Below are positions 7,754 to 13,201 of a DNA stretch of 13,201 nt, piece after piece (positions within the stretch are counted from its first letter, which is position 1; every line of letters starts with the position of its first letter). The notes under the pieces are model-generated. The model saw nothing but the letters and a program-made list of their open reading frames with translations. It made no database searches and had not been told where the DNA came from. The position numbers were made by a program, and so were the translations under genes. The stretch is from Gymnopus androsaceus JB14 (taxonomy: Eukaryota; Basidiomycota; Agaricomycetes; Agaricales; Omphalotaceae), in assembly GCA_009733575.1 (NCBI GenBank), contig ML770241.1, positions 1-13,201 on the forward strand, read 5' to 3'.

Positions 7754-7976
7754 AAAATACAAGGTCAAACATTTTAATCATTTGTCAATATCCTTGTCAC
7801 CTTGCTGGTGTTATAAGGTGTATTCCTACAGAGTCCACTTCCGAATATCAGGAAAGGAATATTCTGAAAGAATACAGTCCCAGCAGCTGCAATTTCTTCC
7901 GACTCTTCAGGTGTCATTGTAGATGTCGTACTAAGTAATATGATGGGTAGTACAGTGACTTCTGCGTAGGACAAGC

Positions 7977-7982
7977 TTTATA
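7977..7982 (-). promoter_or_regulatory. TATA box of the 7TM gene
   Basis: TATAAA on the minus strand, 60 bp upstream of the chosen ATG (7917-7915). The TIR element at 8020-8883 begins about 40 bp further upstream, so anything beyond the core promoter has been displaced. Confidence 0.5.
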
Positions 7983-8019
7983 TCATCATTTCAGCTTAGT
8001 TGTTCCCAATGGTGATGCA

Positions 8020-8883
8020 CATCAGCAAAACCTGGATTTTCGCTGGAGCTGTCTGTAGCTTTCATAGGATTGAATTGAGCTCTTGAGAGCTCTGGAGATC
8101 TCCAGCTGCTCTGGCTACTACAAAGGTGTCAGAGCTGTCACATCAAACCTGTATTCTCGTTGGAGCTGTCTGTAGCCTCCATAGGATTGAATTGAGGTCT
8201 GGAGACCTCTGGAGACCTCGGAGAGCTCAAAGCTGCAGCCATTGATTGATGGCACTTTAAGAATGATTGTACTTTCCTTTCTAGGAGCTAGTCTTGCAGT
8301 CAGCAAGAGCCGCATCAAAAATGGCAGGTGTCTTGTTCAATATATGTCGAACAATCCTGTCAACTGTCAATAATTCATATAAAACACATCGCTGTTCAAC
8401 TTGAAGTTGAAGTTGTGCTTGTCTTTCCTCTGGGCTCCACCAGTGCCATTGTGAGCTGTTGCAATGGTCAATTTACTCCCACTGTAAGTTCTTATCTTTG
8501 ATGTTCAATGTTGATTGCCAGAAGCTTGTCTAAGTCATCTTTTCCCAGCGCTAATTACCAGAAAACCAGAAACATTGGAGGCAGAGGCAGCGAAGGGGAA
8601 ATCGGATCAAGTGTCGAGAGGCATCGGGAAAGTGGAATCAACTTACACGGCATGTTGTATATGTATAAGAAATGATCAATATAAATTTGTGCCTAGTTAC
8701 TATTTAGTCTATGTGAAAACTCCTCCACAGCCCTCTGGAGATCTCTGGAGCTCTTGGAGCTCTCTGGAGACATTTGTTGAATGCTGCTCTTCAATTCTCT
8801 GAGTTCTCTGGAATGACTACCCTTGCTCCAGGTGCTATGAAGCTCTCTGGAGAGCTCTGGAGATCATACAGGTTTTGCTGATG
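8020..8883. mobile_element. TIR element, CATCAG family, upstream of the 7TM gene (864 bp)
   Basis: Termini are CATCAGCAAAACCTG (8020-8034) and its exact reverse complement (8869-8883). A second left-type terminus begins at 8141 (CATCAAACCTGTATTCTCG). After each left terminus the same sequence follows (TGGAGCTGTCTGTAGC, then ATAGGATTGAATTGAG), so the left end is partly duplicated. Both ends are dense in CTCTGGAG/GGAGATCTCC palindromes. No clear target duplication is visible. The middle (about 8240-8700) has an ATAAAA-like motif and a CTGTAAGTTCT donor-like site laid out as in the element at 6751-7484. An ORF at 8515-8802 resembles nothing I know. Confidence 0.75.
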
Positions 8884-9920
8884 CCTGTGTATGCTTCATG
8901 TAGAACTGAAGATCATTTGTGAAAGGGTCTTTGTGGCCCCTTGACTGTCTTCCTCCGCTTGAAATTCTTTGCATCAAAAAATCAGTATATTCTTGATCAT
9001 ACCCCTTGCACTCACTCTACTTATATATCCTTAAAGGGCCTCCACTCAAAAATCTCGGCTAGAACCAAAGGAATCCATGCAACAGCTGAACAATGTATGC
9101 AAGTCAATTTATATTTGTGCTCTCTGTGTTATGTGGCACTCCTGAATGAAATGCCTTGCCTTGCTTTGAGCTTTGAATAGCCATATTTATCATGGTGAAC
9201 TACCACCAGATACTTGGGTTGAAGAAATGGCTTGCAGCCCGTATCGTACAACAACCCGCATTGCCATTATTGGCAGCTCTAAAAGTGTGCAGAGAGCATC
9301 ACTCACATCCTGATGGAGTTATTCTGCATGGACAGGCCGAAGCAACCTTGTAAAATCTTAACAAATGATTCACACATTGACAATACTTACTTATCACTTG
9401 CTGCTTGCAGGTAATACACACCACAGTCCACCCCAGAATTTTGCCTAAGTGGAAATCACATTGACAATCATCAACGAGTTCGTTGATTGCCACGGCAGTG
9501 GCGTCAAGGATCGATAGTACCATGGCAGTGTGGAACAGGATTCAGGCCTGGTGGTGCCAGACAGAAAAAAGATCGTGGTAAGACACTCACCTACAACTTA
9601 AGTCAAACTTAAGTACGTTCTGGGGCATAGTAATGAGTGTCATCAGAAGATATCACCATCGGGCTTCAAAGTTGAATGATGTAGCCTGAGGTCATACACT
9701 ACAGTGCTGTTGTTGAAATATGATGAACACTCGCACTAGAAACAGGATGGATAGATATCTATCCTTGTATGCCTTGACTCTGCCAGTCAGCGCCAGTTCA
9801 AAGATAACTTGACTTCGGGAAGTCCTTACACAACCTGATTGGAAAAGAGGCGCAGCTATGGGCTACAATTGATGATCATATCTAGAAACAAGAATGGTGT
9901 AAGGACCATTGAACCATTAG
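8884..9920. other. About 1 kb with no recognisable gene
   Basis: Mixed-composition DNA between the TIR element and block copy B. A minus-strand ORF at 9523-9299 starts near ATG and reads MVLSILDATAVAINELVDDC; it holds a GTAAGTATTG donor-like site and could be a degraded exon, but I recognise no family. A plus-strand ORF at 8941-9180 looks like noise. At about 9597-9615 the palindrome ACTTAAGT occurs twice, three bases apart. No TIR, LTR or tRNA is seen. Confidence 0.5.
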
Positions 9921-11805
9921 TAGAGACAATTCCTTATCACCTTCCATTTACAATATCATTCCTTTGTCTTGGTCCTCTGGGTTGTATTTCCATTTGCACA
10001 TCCTCCCTTCTAGGCCTCAACACTCAGCGTTCAACTCCTTTGCAACAAAGTCTGCATTTGCACAACTCGGACTGTGCCTGGCAAGAATCGCGGAGACATT
10101 CAGAGAGTGTGGGGATTCATTGGAACAAGGTTTGAACTCGGTAATCAGGAACTCGGGGTTGGTTTTTGGATTGCGATGATACGGAGGAGATTGATGGGGG
10201 TGGCGGCAGGAGATTGATTGCAGAGTAGGAGCTGTTTGAAGGAGGTGAAGGCACACAAGGAGGGCGAAGTTTCAATGGTACTTATGATGACGCAAAATCG
10301 TGATACGTATCCAACACGCATCCAATCATCCATCCTTCCATCTTCCAAACCCGATCTCCAATCTTCCAATCCTCCGCATCTCCTTCACACAATATTTGTC
10401 AATCAGAGCTCGATACTTGAAACACGCATCGATATTCCATCACTCCTCAATCCCGCTTCTATCTTCAGAAGTCTAGTCCTGGCTCCCAGCTCCATCTTCA
10501 AAATCAGTCGAAATCACAGCCCCGGAGAGGAATGACAGTAATAAGTATACGCAGTACTTACCCGAATAAGGATGAGCTGTAACATATGAGCGCGCGCCCC
10601 ATTAGAGACCACGCGAGCCGTGGCGGTACTCTGGACTTGGAATCAGAATGTCTAGGACTAAGGATTGAAAAGGTAAGCTGTGTTGAAATAAGAATTGAAA
10701 TAAGAAAAGACACACCACCATTATACTGCTCAGGAATGTCTCCTGTGTTTCTCGCAGGCGGTCTGACACCACCATACCCAAACCGTTTCCCATATCAAAC
10801 AAAGTTTGAGAACATATGGGATAGTATTATGACTAGAATCGAAGTCACCCCAGTGGCTCCTACGACGAGCACAACCAAGGTAATGAACGCAATTTCCGTC
10901 GAAGACACCGACAGCGACAACCACAGTACTGAAAATCCTCCCAAACCCTCCTCGTCCTGCCCTATTTGTCCCTATACCCCTTTGGTGCAGTGAGGATACG
11001 GTAGATGGTTGAGCCAAAATCGTAAAGCCCGTTGCTAACGACAGCATACTAAGTATGGAAGAACGGAGTGAAAGCGACCAGAGCAAGACAAAGAAGGAGG
11101 ATTGAACTATTGTTCGAATTCCTCAATTGGTACATACAACGTAGTTGAGTAATCGAGGTTGAATCAAGGATCCCTCGCTTTTCGGTTTATCTTTCCAGGG
11201 AAGAGAGACGAGGAAAACACCCTTGATCCTTCCAAAAAAAATCAGAAGCCTACCTCTAGCTTGAGAAAGCCGCAATTTTCTCCGATGGCCCGGCGGAGGA
11301 GGCCCAGCAAGAACCAGGCTGGCCGGAGGGGAGCGACTCACCCATGCTAGACGACATCTCCCCCGTCAAGACCTGGGACAAGGTCAAGCAGGGCATGATC
11401 AAGATGTATAAAGCAGAGGTGATGAACAAGCTTCCAGTAATGTAGCATTTCCTATTCAGTGGCTCCCTGCTTCAATATACAGAACCGCCTCCCCCTACCG
11501 ACGCAGACTTTTCCGATGCGCGTTCAGGACATGCACCCGCATTCCCATCTGCCTTCAGCGGGTGTAGGTGGAACCAATGGTAATTTGGATGGTGCAGGTC
11601 AGAGAGAAGTTGGTTGGGGAGACTGTTGTGGGATTTCTGTACCTTCGGCGTTCGGCGGAGCAGGCAAAGGTTGCTACGAAAGGTGGGGAGTCGAGGTCTG
11701 CACCGGGCGCGAATTTGGGGTTGGCGGGGAAGGGGATTCGACCGGTGCCTTTTGATTAAAAGGTTTTGTACTATAAGTATGAGTAGTACTATTTTCGTTG
11801 AAGTA
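9921..11805 (+). repeat. Duplicated block, copy B (better preserved)
   Basis: Same-orientation partner of 1-2260. It keeps many CpGs lost in copy A and the pre-insertion site of A's transposon at about 11121-11128. The first 1.3 kb has no recognised product. On the plus strand a convincing intron lies at 10673-10757 (AAAAG then GTAAGC, ending TTTCTCGCAG), followed by an exon-like stretch reading AGGLTPPYPNRFPYQTKFEN. On the minus strand a stretch starting MLSLATGFTILAQP (from about 11050) and a GTAAGTAC donor at about 10563 are also visible, so the coding strand is unresolved. The last part is a PTPA fragment. Left of 9921, similarity to copy A cannot be tested because A runs off the window. 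Confidence 0.85.
11260..11759 (+). pseudogene. PTPA (PP2A phosphatase activator) C-terminal fragment, copy B
   Basis: The same C-terminal piece as 1728-2168: [37 protein letters not shown], then GWGDCCGISVPSAF, and the family-like end GIRPVPFD before TAA at 11757-11759. A probable intron acceptor (CCTCTAG) precedes 11260. Lesions seen: a GC-rich 46-bp insertion at 11290-11335 relative to copy A, a TAG at 11443-11445 where copy A has CAG (Gln), a frame change in the His/Pro-rich stretch around 11530, and 11 bp missing after SAF, which throws the last 40 or so residues into another frame. The two copies share few lesions, so they decayed separately after duplication. No PTPA N-terminal exons are found upstream. 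Confidence 0.85.
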
Positions 11806-12230
11806 AATCAGTTGATAAAAATAAGCATGCGATAAAGTAATGTACTCCGAGTCGGAGCGCCCGGAACGTCCAAGGCCCGTTCATTTCCGCCTCGAGCTTG
11901 ACAGCAAAAGTTGTTCAAGTTGATTCACCACGAACACTCTCTTGTTCCAGTCCTTCGTTGTCGTGTTTTGCTTTCGAAATCTCAGAAATTTAGGACCGTC
12001 GTGGAGTCAGTAAACGTGCGCGTACAGGTGGGTATTCCTTGATTTTAACGATGTTCAGACTTTAGAACGGATCTGGGTATTGAAAAAGCTTTAGGCCGCT
12101 AGAAATCATCTTTCTGAGCTTGCAAAGACACTCTAAACATTTGCTGGTAGGTATTCCTGGCCCTATAATGTGATATTGGAAGGCTAAACTGTTATCGCAG
12201 TAAAACTCAACACTCGTTTCACGTCTGAGT
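11806..12230 (+). promoter_or_regulatory. 5' region of the transporter-like gene
   Basis: No coding sequence is seen in this interval between the PTPA fragment and the next start codon. Composition is more balanced than in the repeat-rich part. No clear TATA box stands out. It holds at least one probable 5'UTR intron (12147-12200) and a second possible donor, CAG-GTGGGT, at 12028. Confidence 0.5.
12147..12200 (+). other. Probable 5'UTR intron
   Basis: CTG then GTAGGTATTCC as donor, GGCTAAACTG as branch-point-like motif (12182-12191) and TTATCGCAG as acceptor. The 54-bp length is typical of Agaricomycetes. It ends 30 bp before the ATG at 12231. Confidence 0.6.
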
Positions 12231-13201
12231 ATGGAAAATACAACTCAAATCCACCGACGAAAGTCCAGTCAAAGTGACGATGAAAACACACTCGTTATCA
12301 ACACTAAACCAATTTCAAACGAACCAACAACTCCAATATCGCCTCTGCCAACTCGAGCAGCTCCTCCGCCACCTCGTTCGCCACTTTCACCTTCACAGTC
12401 ACATGCACGCGCTCCGACTTCACCTTTGCCACCTAAGGAACCTCGAACTCAGGCGCCGCGTTCTCGAGTTCACTCTACGCCAGCGCCGCCGCCGTTAATG
12501 GGTCATGCGAGACAATGTCTATATCTTTACCCAGTCCTCGTTCTCCTAATGGTTCTGCTCCTGGCTCTGCTGGCTATGGCCCTGCTTCCGGCTCAGCAGG
12601 TCCATATCGCACTTCATTCAAAGTCAACGGTCACGCTCCACCCCCGTCGCCTTTCCGTGCATCCATATCATCACCACAGAACCTCGGTGTTAATGGACAC
12701 GGTCATTCCAGGACTCGCTCAATTTCAACGCCATACTCACCTCCCTTGCCTTCACCCTTATCCTTTTCCTTTCCTGCGGATGCTCAATCTCATCCACGCA
12801 GTCCAAACGGACTTACTCCCTCTGTATCCGCCCCAGAGAATACATCATCTGCAGCAGTAGACGCTGAACGAGAAAGACAGGAAAGACAAAAGCACGCTCG
12901 TCGTCACTCTCGCCTGCACTCGCGTAATCTCTCTATTTTCTTTCCTCGACCTGGTTCATTACCGGCAAGTAATACCATTTCAGAAGATGGATCACAAGAG
13001 TTGGAATTCCCCTCTTCCTCGGACGTCGAAGCGATGCCGATACCTTCCGCTGGCTCGAGCGTTAGGCTTCCCCTCTGGGCGAAGAATGACAACATCCCTG
13101 CAGAATGGCAAGAGCGGAGAGAATCCACTGGGAGCAGGGTTCACGTTTGGTGGTAGATCGCCATCTATCAGCGGACCAACACCTCCACTCATGTCAAATG
13201 G
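12231..13201 (+). CDS. Probable CDF zinc transporter (MSC2/Cis4-like), N-terminal part, 3' incomplete
   Basis: The visible part is a long, disordered, Ser/Pro-rich cytosolic N-terminus: MENTTQIHRRKSSQSDDENT, PRSPNGSAPGSAGYG, a Glu/Arg-rich stretch (ERERQERQKHARRH), HSRNLSIFFPRPGSLP and LGAGFTFGGRSPSISGP. I associate the last two motifs with Agaricomycete cation-diffusion-facilitator proteins of the MSC2/Cis4 type, which move zinc into the secretory pathway; no membrane helix or CDF catalytic motif lies in the window, so this is a moderate call. A 43-bp intron at 13061-13103 (GTTAGG...CTGCAG) joins the penultimate and last segments in phase. An earlier frame change between about 12376 and 12515 is unresolved: a 77-bp intron at 12376-12452 fits phase, but its sequence also reads as good Pro-rich coding. 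The ATG at 12231 is the first one opening the N-terminal frame. The gene continues beyond the right edge. Confidence 0.55.

Larger units (their letters stand above)
5659..7830 (+). mobile_element. Non-autonomous LTR retroelement (Copia-like ends, TRIM-type)
   Basis: Two direct LTRs begin TGTTGGAATATCAG and end TATTCCTACA. A perfect 5-bp target duplication, GAGTC, lies at 5654-5658 and 7831-7835. A polypurine tract, GAGGGGAAG, sits directly before the 3' LTR. The TGTTGGAATA start and the GAGGGG-rich tract are typical of Ty1/Copia elements. The internal region (5991-6732) is only 742 bp and encodes no gag, protease, integrase or reverse transcriptase; its longest ORF (6227-6565) has no recognisable domain. 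Mobilisation would need another element's enzymes. I could not identify a tRNA primer-binding site after 5990. The element lies antisense to the 7TM gene that it interrupts. Confidence 0.9.
6733..7830 (+). repeat. 3' LTR, interrupted by a TIR element and a 30-bp insertion
   Basis: LTR sequence occupies 6733-6750 and resumes at 7485-7830. Removing the 734-bp nested element, its 2-bp TT duplication and a 30-bp local insertion near 7731-7760 leaves 332 bp identical to the 5' LTR. The TATAAATA motif recurs at 7650-7657. Confidence 0.9.
4390..7917 (-). pseudogene. Agaricomycete-type 7TM protein gene, split by a retroelement in exon 1
   Basis: Seven exons can be joined by eye: exon 1 7917-7836, continued across the insertion at 5658-5650; exon 2 5598-5556; exon 3 5482-5278; exon 4 5219-4888; exon 5 4825-4720; exon 6 4661-4563; exon 7 4488-4390. 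Phases agree throughout and give 324 codons plus TAG. Seven hydrophobic segments are visible. Landmarks are WRAWVLW (about 131-137), LIAHRAW (ends 224), LLLMVESG (ends 252) and ALVLLIQTGNSYEH in the last exon. I recognise the WRAW...VESG pattern from multi-TM proteins abundant in mushroom genomes; their function is unknown to me. Introns are 51, 73, 58, 62, 58 and 74 bp. Intron 3 could instead use GTGAGT at 5256 (37 bp); intron 5 ends in an unusual AAG. The retroelement at 5659-7830 duplicated GACTC (codons 28-29, in TM1), and reading into it reaches a stop after 18 foreign codons. No other disabling change is seen. Confidence 0.8.

Noticed and set aside
7774..7974. 66-codon minus-strand ORF taken as a separate small gene
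   Set aside because: Its apparent start is TTG. The real content is exon 1 of the 7TM gene from the ATG at 7917, followed by LTR read-through.
8020..8883. CATCAG elements considered as Helitrons
   Set aside because: They have true terminal inverted repeats, lack the TC...CTRR ends with a 3' hairpin, and one shows a target duplication.

Overview
The window looks like a stretch of nuclear genome from a mushroom-forming basidiomycete (Agaricomycetes). The evidence is short introns (about 50-75 bp, GT...YAG) in every gene model, a seven-transmembrane gene of a kind I know only from Agaricomycete genomes, PTPA-like and probable cation-diffusion-facilitator coding sequence with Agaricomycete-like motifs, and AT-rich DNA filled with LTR and TIR elements. 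I see no rRNA, tRNA, CRISPR array or bacterial-type operon. Most six-frame ORFs here are noise inside repeats.

Layout, left to right. (1) 1-2260 is copy A of a duplicated block that ends in a broken 3' piece of a PTPA (PP2A phosphatase activator) gene. It carries a 490-bp hAT-like element with an 8-bp target duplication. (2) 2292-3040 holds a 168-bp TIR element followed directly by a 578-bp element with long TIRs, whose GC-rich core contains telomere-like repeats. (3) 3182-4199 is a 1018-bp solo LTR on the minus strand with a perfect 5-bp target duplication. (4) 4390-7917 (minus) is a seven-exon 7TM membrane-protein gene whose first coding exon is split by a complete 2.2-kb LTR retroelement (5659-7830). 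That element's 3' LTR is itself split by a 734-bp TIR element (6751-7484). (5) 8020-8883 is a relative of that TIR element, sitting about 40 bp upstream of the 7TM gene's TATA box. (6) 8884-9920 has no recognisable gene. (7) 9921-11805 is copy B of the duplicated block, less decayed and ending in a second, independently broken PTPA piece. (8) 11806-13201 is the 5' region and N-terminal part of a plus-strand gene, probably an MSC2/Cis4-like zinc transporter, which runs off the right edge.

The most informative part is the nested insertion at 4390-8883. The order of events can be read directly: an intact 7TM gene, then a retroelement in codons 28-29, then a TIR element in its 3' LTR. The two LTRs are identical at all shared positions and the 7TM exons are otherwise open, so the knock-out appears very recent and an uninterrupted allele may still exist. 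The block A/B pair shows the opposite: old copies, with copy A enriched in CpG to TpG/CpA changes, as expected of a methylated and deaminated duplicate.

Limits: all gene models come from reading the sequence by eye, without alignments or transcripts. Family names for the TIR elements rest on termini and target duplications only, because none encodes a visible transposase.
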